Assembly (NCBI GenBank): GCA_903882875.1
Contig: CAIRYQ010000072.1
Coordinates: 1-64,000 of the forward strand
Length of the DNA stretch: 64,000 nucleotides
Origin: an uncultured Spartobacteria bacterium
Lineage (GTDB): Bacteria; Verrucomicrobiota; Verrucomicrobiia; Chthoniobacterales; Chthoniobacteraceae
Direction of reading: 5' to 3'
Of this stretch, positions 7,407 through 18,500 are shown one piece after another. A program made the translations under genes and the position numbers. The notes below the pieces were generated by a model. It did not search any database. It saw only the letters and a list, made by a program, of their open reading frames with translations, and was not told where the DNA came from. How positions within the stretch are numbered: the first letter of the stretch is position 1; each line of letters starts with the position of its first letter.

Positions 7407-8211
7407 GGATTTGGATCAGAGTTTTGAGCAGCGCGGGGATTTGCGCCAGCGGAATCTGATTCGGCCCGTCGCTCAGCGCCTTCGTCGGATCCTCGTGCGT
7501 CTCGATAAAAACGCCGTCGCAGCCCGCCGCCGCCGCCGCGCGCGCGAGCACCGGAGCGAGGATGCCGTCGCCGCCGGTCTTGTCGCCCGCGCCGCCGGGA
7601 CGCTGCACGCTGTGCGTTGCGTCGAAAATCGCGAGGCAGCCGAGTTCGCGCATCCAGTACAGCGAGCGCATGTCGGCCACGAGATTGTTGTAGCCAAAGG
7701 TCGTCCCGCGCTCGGTGAACATGAACCGTTCACAGCCGAACGCGCGCAGTTTTTCCGCGATGTTCTTCACATCCCACGGCGCGAGGAACTGGCCCTTCTT
7801 CACATTCACCGCGCGTCCGGTTTCCGCCGCGGCCTGGATGAGATCCGTCTGCCGGCAAAGGAACGCCGGGATTTGCAAAAGATCGATCCACTCCGCAGCC
7901 GCGCGCGCCTCCTCGGGCGAGTGAACGTCCGTCGTCACCGGCACGCCGAGTTCGCGGCCGATGTTTGCGAGAATCGTGCAGCCGTCCTTCAGCCCGATGC
8001 CGCGATAGCTTTTGCCGGAGGTGCGGTTCGCCTTGTCGTAGCTCGCCTTGAAAATGAACTGCGCGCCGACCTCCGTGCAGATCGTCTTCAGCGCGCGCGC
8101 CATTTTCCACACGAACTCCTCCGACTCGATCACACACGGCCCGAGCATGAACACCGGGGCGCTGCTGCCGAAGGCCACATTGCCGACGGAAAATTGCGGC
8201 CTCACGCTCAC
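7390..8211 (-). CDS. kdsA: 3-deoxy-8-phosphooctulonate (Kdo-8-P) synthase
   Basis: 273 residues. KdsA condenses phosphoenolpyruvate with arabinose 5-phosphate for the Kdo of lipid A-core. Diagnostic motifs are FKASYDKANRTSGKSYRGIG, VTTDVHSPEEA, QIPAFLCRQTDL, VKKGQFLAPWDVKN and FDATHSVQRPGG. The residue after GP in MLGPCVIES is Cys, which marks the metal-dependent class rather than the Asn-type metal-independent class. It overlaps the DUF1844 gene upstream (4 bp) and lptC downstream (17 bp). Its presence implies Kdo-containing LPS, consistent with the lpt genes beside it. Confidence 0.96.
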   Translation of the reverse strand: MSVRPQFSVGNVAFGSSAPVFMLGPCVIESEEFVWKMARALKTICTEVGAQFIFKASYDKANRTSGKSYRGIGLKDGCTILANIGRELGVPVTTDVHSPEEARAAAEWIDLLQIPAFLCRQTDLIQAAAETGRAVNVKKGQFLAPWDVKNIAEKLRAFGCERFMFTERGTTFGYNNLVADMRSLYWMRELGCLAIFDATHSVQRPGGAGDKTGGDGILAPVLARAAAAAGCDGVFIETHEDPTKALSDGPNQIPLAQIPALLKTLIQIHGLVS

Positions 8212-8498
8212 TTCTGCGCCTCCTTCGTCGCCTCGACGAACGCATTTTGCAGATGCGCGATCGCGTTGTTGATCGCGCTCTGCTCGTCCGGCGCGAGGTT
8301 GCCGTCCATCTTCGTGCGCAGCATCGAGAGGTGGTCAATGAACACCTTGCCGAGCTGGAGATTCGGCGGCGGAGCGCCCGCGGGCTTGCTCGGGTGCCTG
8401 CCCAGCGCGAGGAGCGCCTGCTGCGTATGCATCATCACAAACTGCAGGAATGTTTCCGTGAGTTCGCTGTTCTGCGTGGAGCGTTGAAATTCGGCCAT
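8208..8498 (-). CDS. DUF1844 protein
   Basis: 96 residues beginning MAEFQRSTQNS. The pattern FLQFVMMHTQQALLALGRHP, then NLQLGKVFIDHLSMLRTKMDGNL and a final short helix, is the DUF1844 family, an all-helical small protein found in many non-proteobacterial Gram-negatives with no assigned function. The ATG at 8498 is used because it begins the conserved region; an open frame upstream to 8588 has no family resemblance. Its stop overlaps the kdsA start (ATGA), so translational coupling with the Kdo/LPS operon is likely. Confidence 0.8.
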   Translation of the reverse strand: MAEFQRSTQNSELTETFLQFVMMHTQQALLALGRHPSKPAGAPPPNLQLGKVFIDHLSMLRTKMDGNLAPDEQSAINNAIAHLQNAFVEATKEAQK

Positions 8499-8675
8499 GC
8501 GCTCAGAGTACGCCGGATGATGCGCGGGCGGGAAGGAAAGAGTGTGCGTGCGGCCACTGCCCGCCGCACAGTGTTCTGCTTCCTGCATTCCGTTCTCCCC
8601 GCGGGTTCAGGTGCCGGTGTGTAATTTTGCAGAGTCCAGCGCGTCGCGTATTTCGCGGCTGATACGACCAGCGAT

Positions 8676-11600
8676 CTACCTGAAATCGCAGAGCGATTCG
8701 ACGTAAGCCGCCGAGCCGTCGCGCAGCCAGCCGTCGAGCTGCGCCTGTTCCTTGAGCTGCTGGCCGCGGAGGCGCGGGACGACGAGGAACTTGGAATTGA
8801 TTTCCGGCAGCGCGGTGAGGTCGCCCCAGAGCTTCTCGAATTGCGCGACGGGGAAGACGTCTTCCTGTCCGTGGCCCCAGCGTTTCTTCACTTCCTTGAG
8901 CGTGATGTAAGTGGGCACGCGCGCGGCGAGGGCGCGGACTGCGGCGAGCACGCGGGGCTCGTTGTCGAGGTCGGCGCGGGTGAGGCCGAAATTCGCGAGC
9001 AGCGCGTCTATGTTCACCCAAGTCGTGAGCGTGTTGTAGTAGGTGAGGTTGAACTCGAGTTCCTCGCGCGGCATCGCGAGTCCTTCGACGAGACGTACGC
9101 GGCCATCCACGCGCGCGAGTCCGCCGCCGCGATCTTCGAGGCGGCGGGTGATTACTTCGAAGGAAAGCGTCGCGCCGCTTTCGAGATGCCGGCCGAGAAC
9201 GGCGGGATCGAGATTCGCGCCGACGGTGTCAATGTTGTGCAGCATCAGCGTTTTCAACTGCGGGCGTTCGCGGAGCAGCGCGGCGAGCGTGCCGTTGCGC
9301 AGGAGGTTCGGGATTTCGTAGAAATGCCCGATGGGGTGCATGCACTGGAGCGGGAGATTGTCGCGGTAGTCGCCGGTCTCGCCCGCGCCCTCGGCCCAGC
9401 GGATGAGCGCGGTGCGCAATGACTCGCGGACTTTCTGCTGCTGCTCGTCGAGGATATGCTGCTGCATTTCCTCCCATGCGAAGCGCAGGTCGCGCGTCGC
9501 AGGGATCATGCGCAAGCCGACGCTGCGCCCGCGGCTGAGGTGCAGCGGGCCTTCGTAGCCGTAGTTGCGGCGCGCGGCGAGAATGGCGGAGATCGGTTCG
9601 TGCGTGAGGTAGCTCGTGGTGAAGACGTGTGGAACGCTGTGGTTCGCGAGCAGCGAGATGCGGCGCGATTTGGCGAGGTGCGTTTCGAGGAAAGTGCGGT
9701 GGCGTCCTGCGAGTTTGCAGAAGGGGTGGAGCGACTTCACGACGCCCGCGCCTTGCGTCCAGCGCGATGCGGCGCCGGCGGCGAGCGTGACGACGGCGGC
9801 TTCGCCTTTGCGAAGTGCGTCGAGCCCGCGGTCGTAGGGAGCGCCGTATTTTCCGCCGAGGCTCTGGCAGTCGGTGACGTCGCTGGGCGTCACGTCCTCG
9901 ATGACGGCATTTGCGGGCAGGCGATTTTGCGCGAGGCCGATGCGGCCGGCGCGGAGGTCGGCGCGGATTTGCTCGTGGGCTTCGCGGTCGAAGCCGTTTT
10001 CTTCGAGCAGTGCGTCGAGGCTCTGGCCGGTGCCGCGGTTCTCCGTTGTGCGCGGGATGAGCGAGTGGAAAAGTTCCTGCACCACGTCGCGCAGATCGGG
10101 CTGCGTGCGGCACGCAGTCGCGAAGCTGTCGAGTTCGACGCGGCATGTGTGCGAGAGTGTTTTCGGGTCCTGGCGCAGAAGCTTCGGCGCGAGGAGGAGG
10201 TAGTAGCCTTTCGGCATCAGCGGCGCGTGCGTGCCGCCGTCGAGCAGGTCGGCGAATGTGCCGTGCTCGTTGATTTTGAAATCGTACACGACCGGCTCCA
10301 TCGCGAACGGCAGCGATGCGCTGAGTTCCTTTTTTGTCGCAGACATGATGGCGGCCATGCGGCGCTGCGCCTCGGCCTTGCGGTGCGGCGCGAAGATGAA
10401 GCCCATGCCGCCGCCGCTCATTCCGCCGAGCATCCAGAAGCCCCAGAAGTCCGTGCCGAATTCCGCGCGCGCGGCTTCGATGAGCCGTTCGGTGTAGTAG
10501 GTCGAGGCCCACGGAATGATCGCCTGGATGGGGCCGAGAAAATTGCGCGTGGTGATTTCGCCGACGCGCTTGATGTCGCCTTTGCGGAGTGCATCGAGGA
10601 TCTGATCGAGAAAGCTGAGCGCCTCCTGCCGTCCGACCCACTCGGGGCCGCAGCGCAGCAGGTATTTTTCCGTCACCATTTCCAAAATCGGGCCGACGTT
10701 CTGCGCCATGCCGCCGTGGACGACGACGAGCGAATCCTGCAACGCCTGTCGCGCGGAATCGGGAATCTCGTCGCGCGTGAAGACGCGGTGCTGCGGCATG
10801 AGCCGTCCGCGCGAAATGCCGTGCTCGGGATCGGCGTTCGATGCGATGACTCCCTCGATCAATTTAATGCCCGGCCACACGCCGCCGCTGTCCTGCCAGC
10901 CGCCGCCGCTGCCGCCGATCCATTCGCCGAGCAATGCGCGCGCGAGCACGAGACGGCGTTCACTTTCGCGAAGCGGGCCGGTGAGCGATTCGGCTTGGCC
11001 GGTCGCGCGCATGAGTGCGGAGATAAGCGCGGCGAGGAGATTCGTGGACACGGCGAGGCGTGAGCCTTTCGGGATGTCGTTCACGCTGGAGACGAGTTCG
11101 AGTCCACGACCGGGGCCGAGCACCTGCGCGAGCAAATCGCTGAGCGACTGACCGCTACCCTCGATGCCGGGCGGCACGACGCCGCTGGCGATGACGGCCG
11201 CCTTGAGCAGACCGAGGTAGTCCTTTGCAAAATCAAAAACCTCACTGAGCGACGTGATGTCGGCGCTCGCGCCGAGATCCACCGAGACGAGGCGTAGCAC
11301 AGGTTCGTCAATCACGCGCAGCCACGCACTGACGGGCGGCTTCGTCTCCGTGTCGCGACCGTGCACGCCGAGGTCCACGGAGATGTTCAGCACGCGCGCG
11401 CCCTCGGGGTAGTCCATGCCAAGGAAAAAAATGTCGCTCCACGCGGAGTGCGTGAGGTCCATGCGCACGGGCGTGAGTTCGCGCAGGATCGGATGCGCGC
11501 CCGCGGCGTTTGTGCGGAGCAGTTCCGGGCGGATGCGCAGCGGCTGATCCTTCGGATGTCCCATGCGGAACATCCATTGGTTCCCGCGCACGGTGCGCAC

Positions 11601-12008
11601 GCTGCGGCGCACCTGATCGGCGAGCGTCTGAAATGCGAGCCGGTGATACGACGCCGCGAGCGCGGACGAGAGGCCGTCGGATGGCCCGCCGGATTTTTGC
11701 GCCGTTTGGAAAAACTCGATTGCATCCTCGAAGCGCCGCTCCAGCAGATGCTCGTAGCCGTGGAAGGGAATCGTGCCGCCGTGCTTCAGCTCCGTGCGCG
11801 AGGGCAGGTGGAAGCGGTGGATCGCCGAGAGAAAAAACAGCGCTCGGACGCGCTCGTAGAGATTGCGCGACTCGCGGCGGAAGGCGTCGAGTGCGTCGCA
11901 CTCGACGAGCATTTCGGCAAAGGTGAGCTTCGAGCAGACTTCGTCGAGCGAGCGGTTGCGAACTGTCGCGTCGCGCGACGTGATGAGAGCGATGAGTCCG
12001 GTGGACAT
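8676..12008 (-). CDS. Fusion: fucokinase-like GHMP kinase domain plus UDP-sugar pyrophosphorylase-type nucleotidyltransferase
   Basis: 1110 residues. 1-180: helical region of unknown type. About 180-600: GHMP-kinase fold of the fucokinase/heptose-kinase branch, with [16 protein letters not shown] (180-195), [19 protein letters not shown] (368-386) and the C-terminal [15 protein letters not shown] (528-542). About 690-1110: UDPGP-type pyrophosphorylase, with LAAGAASRW (742-750) as nucleotide loop and [12 protein letters not shown] (924-935) matching the uridine/metal site of UDP-sugar pyrophosphorylases. The order is kinase first, the reverse of plant FKGP. The kinase phosphate loop, normally GLGSS-like, reads [10 protein letters not shown] (313-322) and may be weak. 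It starts 1 bp after the galU stop, so a role in activated-sugar supply is likely; the sugar is unknown. Confidence 0.75.
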   Translation of the reverse strand: MSTGLIALITSRDATVRNRSLDEVCSKLTFAEMLVECDALDAFRRESRNLYERVRALFFLSAIHRFHLPSRTELKHGGTIPFHGYEHLLERRFEDAIEFFQTAQKSGGPSDGLSSALAASYHRLAFQTLADQVRRSVRTVRGNQWMFRMGHPKDQPLRIRPELLRTNAAGAHPILRELTPVRMDLTHSAWSDIFFLGMDYPEGARVLNISVDLGVHGRDTETKPPVSAWLRVIDEPVLRLVSVDLGASADITSLSEVFDFAKDYLGLLKAAVIASGVVPPGIEGSGQSLSDLLAQVLGPGRGLELVSSVNDIPKGSRLAVSTNLLAALISALMRATGQAESLTGPLRESERRLVLARALLGEWIGGSGGGWQDSGGVWPGIKLIEGVIASNADPEHGISRGRLMPQHRVFTRDEIPDSARQALQDSLVVVHGGMAQNVGPILEMVTEKYLLRCGPEWVGRQEALSFLDQILDALRKGDIKRVGEITTRNFLGPIQAIIPWASTYYTERLIEAARAEFGTDFWGFWMLGGMSGGGMGFIFAPHRKAEAQRRMAAIMSATKKELSASLPFAMEPVVYDFKINEHGTFADLLDGGTHAPLMPKGYYLLLAPKLLRQDPKTLSHTCRVELDSFATACRTQPDLRDVVQELFHSLIPRTTENRGTGQSLDALLEENGFDREAHEQIRADLRAGRIGLAQNRLPANAVIEDVTPSDVTDCQSLGGKYGAPYDRGLDALRKGEAAVVTLAAGAASRWTQGAGVVKSLHPFCKLAGRHRTFLETHLAKSRRISLLANHSVPHVFTTSYLTHEPISAILAARRNYGYEGPLHLSRGRSVGLRMIPATRDLRFAWEEMQQHILDEQQQKVRESLRTALIRWAEGAGETGDYRDNLPLQCMHPIGHFYEIPNLLRNGTLAALLRERPQLKTLMLHNIDTVGANLDPAVLGRHLESGATLSFEVITRRLEDRGGGLARVDGRVRLVEGLAMPREELEFNLTYYNTLTTWVNIDALLANFGLTRADLDNEPRVLAAVRALAARVPTYITLKEVKKRWGHGQEDVFPVAQFEKLWGDLTALPEINSKFLVVPRLRGQQLKEQAQLDGWLRDGSAAYVESLCDFR

Positions 12009-12009
12009 G

Positions 12010-12867
12010 CTATTTCCCCGGCTGCCGTGAAGTGGCGAGAAGCTCGACGATGCCGCGGAGGACTTCGTCGCGGTCGCGGCCTTCGAGCGCGAGCGCGAGC
12101 TGCGCGGTGAGCAGGCCGTATTTCAAGCCGAAGTCGTAGCGGCGCCCGGCGAGTTCGACGGCGAGGTAGCGCTCGTGTTCGGCGATTTGCGAAAGCGCGG
12201 CGCGCAGATGGACTGCCTGTTCGCGACCAGCGGAATTTTTCAACAGCTCGCCGAGGAAGCGCTGCACGGTCGGCGTGAGGACGTGCATTCCGAAAAAGCA
12301 CAGGTAGTAGCCTGCGCGCAGGCCGGGGACATTGATGAGCTGCTCGGCCTCGGTGGGAGTCGGTTTTTCGAGGACGGTGTCCACTTGGTAGAGATGCCGC
12401 GTGGCGTCCACGAGTTTGCCGCCGACTGCGCCGTAATACGGCAGCTTGCTCTCGTGCGTGCCCTGCACGGCGGACACGGCGCAATTTTCCGCGCGCGCAA
12501 TGGCGACGAGCTGTTCTGCGCAGCCCTGCCCGGTGTGCGAGAGGTAAAGGTGATCGCCGACGAGCAGCAGGAACGCATCGTCGCCCGTGAACTTTGCCGC
12601 GCTCGCGACCGCGTGCGCGTAGCCGAGCGGCTGCGCCTGCTCGATGAAAGTCAGGATTTGCGCGTGCCTTCCCGCTGCGGCACGGAAGGCGGTCTCATCG
12701 CCGGGCGAAATGACGATGGCAATCTGCTCGATGCCCGCGCGGAGCACTTCGTCGATGATGATGGTGAGCGCGCTTTTCGTGATGCCATCACGATCGACGA
12801 GTGTCTGGAGGGGCAGGCCGCGCTGGCCTTTGCCCGCGGCGGTGATGACGGCTTTTCGGAGATCCAT
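12010..12867 (-). CDS. galU: UTP-glucose-1-phosphate uridylyltransferase-like nucleotidyltransferase
   Basis: 285 residues. The N-terminal [20 protein letters not shown] is the nucleotide-binding loop of the NTP_transferase fold, although the usual TR-x-P reads RGLP. Further GalU-like parts are [41 protein letters not shown] (metal-binding Asp) and [11 protein letters not shown]. The ATG at 12867 places this loop at the very N-terminus, as in the family. UDP-glucose would feed envelope glycans and the 1110-residue fusion encoded 1 bp downstream. A related sugar-1-phosphate nucleotidyltransferase with another substrate is possible. Confidence 0.75.
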   Translation of the reverse strand: MDLRKAVITAAGKGQRGLPLQTLVDRDGITKSALTIIIDEVLRAGIEQIAIVISPGDETAFRAAAGRHAQILTFIEQAQPLGYAHAVASAAKFTGDDAFLLLVGDHLYLSHTGQGCAEQLVAIARAENCAVSAVQGTHESKLPYYGAVGGKLVDATRHLYQVDTVLEKPTPTEAEQLINVPGLRAGYYLCFFGMHVLTPTVQRFLGELLKNSAGREQAVHLRAALSQIAEHERYLAVELAGRRYDFGLKYGLLTAQLALALEGRDRDEVLRGIVELLATSRQPGK

Positions 12868-12991
12868 GTGTCCGGGGACAATGCGGGAATCCATGCGCCG
12901 GGGTCAAACGCCCTCGCGCGAAAAGCTGCGATGGCTTTTTCAGAATCAGCACTTGCAGAAATCCGCGCTTCCCCGCTAAAGACACTGAACC

Positions 12992-14434
12992 GTGTTACAG
13001 GGATATTCTTCAGGGTCACATTTCTACGATGAAATGGCGGGCGCAGACGGAAAAATCCGTCCGCATTACGCCAAGTTTGAGCGGCTTCTCCGAGAGATGC
13101 CGCGGGAGGAGTTTGAGCAAAAGCGGCACGCCGCCGACCTCTCATTCCTGCGCCAAGGCATCACGTTCAACGTGTATGGCGACTCGGCGGGGACGGAGCG
13201 CATCTTTCCGTTCGACCTCGTGCCGCGCATCATCCCGGCGAAGGAATGGGAGCGCATCGAGGCGGGGCTGGTGCAGCGCATCACGGCGCTGAATCTTTTC
13301 CTGCACGACATCTACCACGAGCAGAACATCCTGAAGGACGGGACGATTCCGCCGTTCTACGTGCTTTCGGGAAAACATTTCCGGCGCGAGTTCGTGAATT
13401 TCTCGGTGCCGAAGGACATCTACATCCACATCTGCGGCACCGACCTCATCCGCGACGCGCAGGGGAACTACCTCGTGCTCGAAGACAACGGTCGCTGCCC
13501 GAGCGGCGTGAGCTATGTGCTGGAGAATCGCGGCGCGATGAAGCGGACGTTCCCGACGATGTTCGAGGAAATCGGCGTACGCCCCGTGGAGCACTATCCG
13601 CAGGAGCTTTTGAAAATGCTGCAATACACCGCGCCGGACGGTGTCGCGGAGCCGAATGTTGTGCTGCTCACGCCGGGCTCCTACAACAGCGCCTATTTCG
13701 AGCACACGTATCTCGCCCGACAGATGGGCATCGAAATCGTGGAGGGCCGCGATCTTGTCGTGCGCGACGGGCGCGTCTTCATGCGCACGACGAAGGGGCA
13801 GAAGCAGGTCCATGTGATCTACCGTCGGCTGGACGATGACTTTCTCGACCCCACGGTCTTCCGCCGCGACAGCGCGCTCGGCGTGCCGGGGCTCATCCAT
13901 TCGTATCGTTCGGGCAACGTCTCGCTCGCGAATTCCATCGGCACCGGCATCGCTGACGACAAGGTGATGTACTACTTCGTGCCGAGGATGATTAAGTATT
14001 ACCTCGATCAGGAGCCCATCCTGCCGAATGTGCCGACGTATCTCGCGAGCGAGGAAAAGGACTTCGCCTACATCATGGAAAATCTTGACAAGCTCGTGGT
14101 GAAGTCCGCGAACGAATCCGGCGGCTACGGGATGCTCATGGGGCCGAAGTCCACGCAGGAGGAAATCGAAACCTTCCGCGAACTCATAAAGGCCGACCCG
14201 CGCAACTACATTGCGCAGCCGATGATTTCGCTGAGCACGCATCCCACGCGGCAGGACGACGGCACGTTCGAGGGGCGCCACATCGATCTGCGGCCGTTCG
14301 CGCTCTACGGCGAGAAAGTTGTCATTGTCCCCGGCGGCCTCACGCGCGTCGCCCTGCGCAAGGGTTCGCTCGTCGTGAATTCATCGCAAGGCGGCGGGAG
14401 CAAGGACACCTGGGTGCTCTACGGCGATGAGTGA
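12992..14434 (+). CDS. Circularly permuted ATP-grasp type 2 protein
   Basis: 480 residues, GTG start. The N-terminal [16 protein letters not shown] and [27 protein letters not shown] are hallmarks of the circularly permuted ATP-grasp (DUF404/DUF407) family. The central [37 protein letters not shown], the acidic [11 protein letters not shown] and the C-terminal GGSKDTWVL complete it. Members are predicted carboxylate-amine ligases making peptide or amide bonds, always near alpha-E and transglutaminase genes as here. The alpha-E gene follows 22 bp downstream. The homologous domain recurs fused to alpha-E at 19030. It is divergent from galU (124 bp between the starts). Confidence 0.92.
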   Translation: MLQGYSSGSHFYDEMAGADGKIRPHYAKFERLLREMPREEFEQKRHAADLSFLRQGITFNVYGDSAGTERIFPFDLVPRIIPAKEWERIEAGLVQRITALNLFLHDIYHEQNILKDGTIPPFYVLSGKHFRREFVNFSVPKDIYIHICGTDLIRDAQGNYLVLEDNGRCPSGVSYVLENRGAMKRTFPTMFEEIGVRPVEHYPQELLKMLQYTAPDGVAEPNVVLLTPGSYNSAYFEHTYLARQMGIEIVEGRDLVVRDGRVFMRTTKGQKQVHVIYRRLDDDFLDPTVFRRDSALGVPGLIHSYRSGNVSLANSIGTGIADDKVMYYFVPRMIKYYLDQEPILPNVPTYLASEEKDFAYIMENLDKLVVKSANESGGYGMLMGPKSTQEEIETFRELIKADPRNYIAQPMISLSTHPTRQDDGTFEGRHIDLRPFALYGEKVVIVPGGLTRVALRKGSLVVNSSQGGGSKDTWVLYGDE

Positions 14435-14456
14435 AATCCTAAATCTTAAATCCTAA

Positions 14457-15473
14457 ATGCTCTCTCGCGTCGCACACTGCCTTTACTGGATGAGCCGCTA
14501 CATCGAGCGCGCGGACAACACCGCACGCATCGTGGACGTCAATTTGCAGCTCCTTCTCGATTTCCGAAAGCTCGATGACCAGAGCCTGGCCGAGCACTGG
14601 ATGCCGATCATCGAGAGCACCGGGGATGAGGAAAAATTCCTGAGCCGCCATCCGAAGGCCACCGGGCCGAGCGTGACGGAGTTCCTCGTATTCGATACCG
14701 AGAATCCAAACTCGATCATCAGCTCCATCAGCCAGGCGCGCGAGAATGCGCGAATGGTGCGCGATCAGATCACCGTGGAGCTTTGGGTGGAACTGAACCG
14801 CCTGTATCTGTGGATTCGTTCGACCGACGCACGGGATTTGTGGCGCAGCAGCCCGGCGGATTTTTTCGCGCAGATCCGCAACACAAGCCTGCTGCTCGTC
14901 GGCACCATCTACGCGACCGTCGTCCACAACGAAGGCTGGTACTTCATGCAGGTCGGCAAGTTTCTGGAGCGCGCGGACAAGATCACGCGCATCCTTGACG
15001 TGCGGCACACGATTTTCCCCTCGAAGGAAACGCCGCGCACCATGTCGCAGAGGGACGCATTGGAGCTCAGCTCGATGCTGCGCTCATGCAGCGCGTGGGA
15101 CGCCTACAAGGCTGCCTACGGTGCGGAAGTGCGGCCCGAGTGGGTGGCGGAGATGCTCATTTTCAGCGACGAGTTTCCGCGCAGCGTTCGTTTCTGCGTG
15201 GAGAAGCTCGATGATGCCCTGCGCCGCATCTCCGGCGTCGCGCCGCGGCGATTCAGCAACGATGCGGAGAAACTCAGCGGACGGCTCCTTGCGGAATTGG
15301 AGTACGGCTCGATCGACGAAGGCCTGGCCATCGGGCTGCACGAATACCTCGATCAGCTTCAGGTGAAGTTCAACGCGATCGGGGCCGCTCTTTTCAACGC
15401 ATACATTTCTCAGCCGTTCACGAATCTCGAAGACGAGATCATCGTGCAACAGGAGATGCAGCAGCAGCAGTAA
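14457..15473 (+). CDS. Alpha-E domain protein (DUF403)
   Basis: 338 residues, all-helical. The start MLSRVAHCLYWMSRYIERADNTARIVD is the alpha-E signature, and the core WYFMQVGKFLERADKITRILDVR repeats the ERA.K/N.ARI motif, suggesting internally duplicated helices. The family is a conserved partner of circularly permuted ATP-grasp ligases, with a proposed but unproven role in the same peptide/amide synthesis. The C-terminus ends in a Gln-rich tail (VQQEMQQQQ). It lies between the ATP-grasp gene (22 bp) and the large transglutaminase gene (45 bp) on one strand. Confidence 0.9.
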   Translation: MLSRVAHCLYWMSRYIERADNTARIVDVNLQLLLDFRKLDDQSLAEHWMPIIESTGDEEKFLSRHPKATGPSVTEFLVFDTENPNSIISSISQARENARMVRDQITVELWVELNRLYLWIRSTDARDLWRSSPADFFAQIRNTSLLLVGTIYATVVHNEGWYFMQVGKFLERADKITRILDVRHTIFPSKETPRTMSQRDALELSSMLRSCSAWDAYKAAYGAEVRPEWVAEMLIFSDEFPRSVRFCVEKLDDALRRISGVAPRRFSNDAEKLSGRLLAELEYGSIDEGLAIGLHEYLDQLQVKFNAIGAALFNAYISQPFTNLEDEIIVQQEMQQQQ

Positions 15474-15518
15474 CTCAGCAACGCCGCGCCTTGGCGGCAG
15501 GGAAATCAGGGAAACATC

Positions 15519-18500
15519 ATGGCCATTCACGTCGCACTCCATCACCGCACGCATTACACGTATGACCGCCCGGTCGCCCATGCCCCGCACGTGGTGCGGT
15601 TGCGTCCGGCGCCGCATTGCCGGACGAAAATCCTGAGCTACTCGCAGAAGATCACCGGCGGCGAGCACTTCATCAACTGGCAGCAGGATCCCTTCGCAAA
15701 CTGGAACGCGCGGCTCGTGTTCCCCGACAAGATGAAGGAGTTCTGCGTGGACGTGGAACTCGTCGCGGAGATGTCGGTGCTGAACCCATTCGACTTTTTC
15801 ATCGAGGAGGCGGCGAGCAATTTCCCGTTCGCATACGACGCGGTGACAAAAAAGGATCTCACGCCGTTCCTCGAACCGTGTCCGCTCACGCCGAAGCTGG
15901 CATCCTACTTTACCACGCTGAAGCGCGACATCCTCGGGCATCCCGAGGCGCTGACGCATGTCCCGGCGCCGACGGGCTTGCACCGCACGGATGTGCATAC
16001 GGAAGGCGGACACATCGCTGTCGAGGGGACTGCTTCGCAAACTCAGCGGACGGCGCAGAAAGTCCCGGTGAAGGAACTGCGCACCATTGATTTCATGGTC
16101 GCGATCAACCAGCGGCTCCAGCACGACATCAAGTATCTGATCCGCCTCGAACCCGGCGTGCAGACGCCGGAGACGACGCTTTCGAATCTCAGCGGTTCGT
16201 GCCGCGACACGGGCTGGCTGCTGGTGCAGTTGCTGCGGCACTTCGGTTTGGCGGCGCGATTCGTCAGCGGCTACCTCATCCAGCTCAAGCCAGATTTGAA
16301 ATCGCTCGACGGCCCGAGCGGCACCGAGGTGGATTTCACGGACCTGCACGCGTGGTGCGAAGTGTATCTGCCGGGCGCGGGCTGGATCGGATTTGATCCG
16401 ACGAGCGGACTGCTCGCGGGCGAAGGACACATCCCGCTGAGTTGCACGCCGGAACCGAGCACCGCAGCACCCGTGACCGGCGCGGTGGACGAGTGCGAGT
16501 CGAAGCTGCTGCACGAGATGAAAGTCACGCGCATCTACGAGTCACCACGCGTCACCAAGCCGTACACCGAGGAGCAGTGGGCTGAAATCGAGCGGCTCGG
16601 CCACGCGATTGATGCCGACCTCGTGAAGCACGACGTGCGTCTCACGATGGGAGGCGAGCCGACGTTCATTTCGATAGACGATCCCGACGGCCCCGAGTGG
16701 AATTTTTCCGCGACTTCGCCGAAGAAGCGCGTCCTTTCCGACACGCTGCTCAAGCGGCTGCGCAAAAAATTCGCGCCCGCGTCGCTCGTGCATTACGGCC
16801 AGGGCAAGTGGTATCCGGGCGAGTCGCTGCCGCGCTGGGCGTTCGGCTGTTACTGGCGAAAGGACGGCCTGCCGATTTGGCAGAAGGATGAACTCATCGC
16901 GCAGGAGGGTGCGAACTACAAACACACGCGCGACCACTCCGCGCAGTTCATCACTGCGCTCTCCGAGCGGATCGGCGCGGACCCGAAATGGATCCTGCCG
17001 GGATTCGAGGATCCATTTTACCATGTGTGGAAGGAGCGGAAGCTTCCGACCAATGTGGACCCGCACGCCGCCGACTTGAAAAAGGAGGAGGAGCGTGTGC
17101 GGCTCGCGAAGATATTGGAGCAGGGGCTCGACAGCGTCGTCGGCCACGTGCTGCCGATTCAGCGCGGGTGGAAAGGCCACGCGCCGGTGTGGGTGAGCGG
17201 CCCGTGGTTCCTGCGCGCCGAGCGGCTGTATCTCGCGCCCGGCGATTCGCCGATGGGCCTGCGCCTGCCGCTCGATTCGCTGCCTTGGGTGAAGGAGTCC
17301 GACTATCCCTACATCAACGAACTCGATCCGACCGCCGAGCGCCCGCCGCTGCCCTCGCCGCAGGAATTTCGTCAGCGTTATCTCCGCGCCGACACGCCCG
17401 AGCGCCGCAAGGCCGCTGCGCTGCGCCGTGGAAAACTCACGAAGGAGGAGGCGGAAAAGGAGGCGTTGCACGCAGACCCGACGCGCGTGCCGCAGCCGGG
17501 CGAATCCGCCGCGTGGATCGTCCGCACCGCGCTCTGTGTCGAGCCGCGCGAGGGGAAGCTGCACGTCTTCATGCCGCCCGTCGCGACGCTCGAGGACTAT
17601 CTCGAACTCGTCGCCGCCATCGAGGACACCGCCGCGCAGCTCAACACACCCGTCGCCATCGAGGGCTACACGCCGCCGCGCGATCCGCGGCTGAACGTGC
17701 TCAAGGTCACGCCCGATCCCGGCGTGATCGAGGTGAACCTGCACCCGAGCAAGTCGTGGGACGAACTCGTGAACCGCACGACCGTGCTTTACGAGGAGGC
17801 GCGGCAGACGCGGCTCGGCACGGAGAAATTCATGGTGGACGGACGCCACACCGGCACCGGCGGCGGCAACCACATCCTCATCGGCGCGGAGACGCCGGTG
17901 GATTCGCCCGTGCTGCGCCGGCCCGATCTGCTGCGCTCGCTCATCGCGTATTGGCAAAATCATCCGTCGCTGAGCTGGCTCTTCAGCGGACTTTTCGTCG
18001 GCCCGACTTCGCAGGCGCCGCGCGTGGATGAGGCGCGCAACGATTCGCTCTACGAACTCGAAGTCGCCTTCAGGGAACTCGATCGCCAGCTCGAAATTCA
18101 CGACGGCAAATCCGTCCCGCCGTGGCTGGCCGACCGCCTTTTCAGAAACCTGCTCATTGATTCCAGCGGCAACACGCACCGCGCGGAATTTTCCATCGAC
18201 AAGCTCTACACGCCCGAGAGCGCGAGCGGACGCCTCGGCCTCGTCGAGATGCGTGCCTTTGAAATGCCCCCGCACGCGCGCATGAGCCTCGCGCAGCATC
18301 TCCTGCTGCGCGGACTCGTGGCGAAATTCTGGCGCGAACCCTACACGAATGATCTCGTGCGCTGGGGCACGGACATCCACGACCGCTGGATGCTGCCGCA
18401 CTTCTGCGAGACGGATTTTGCGGACGTGATCCACGATCTGCGCGACGCGGGATTCCCGTTCGAGGCCGAGTGGTTCGCGCCGCACTTCGAGTTCCGCTTT

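Noticed and set aside
9456-11063. Plus-strand open frame of 535 codons
   Set aside because: Antisense to the kinase/pyrophosphorylase fusion, with no domain similarity.
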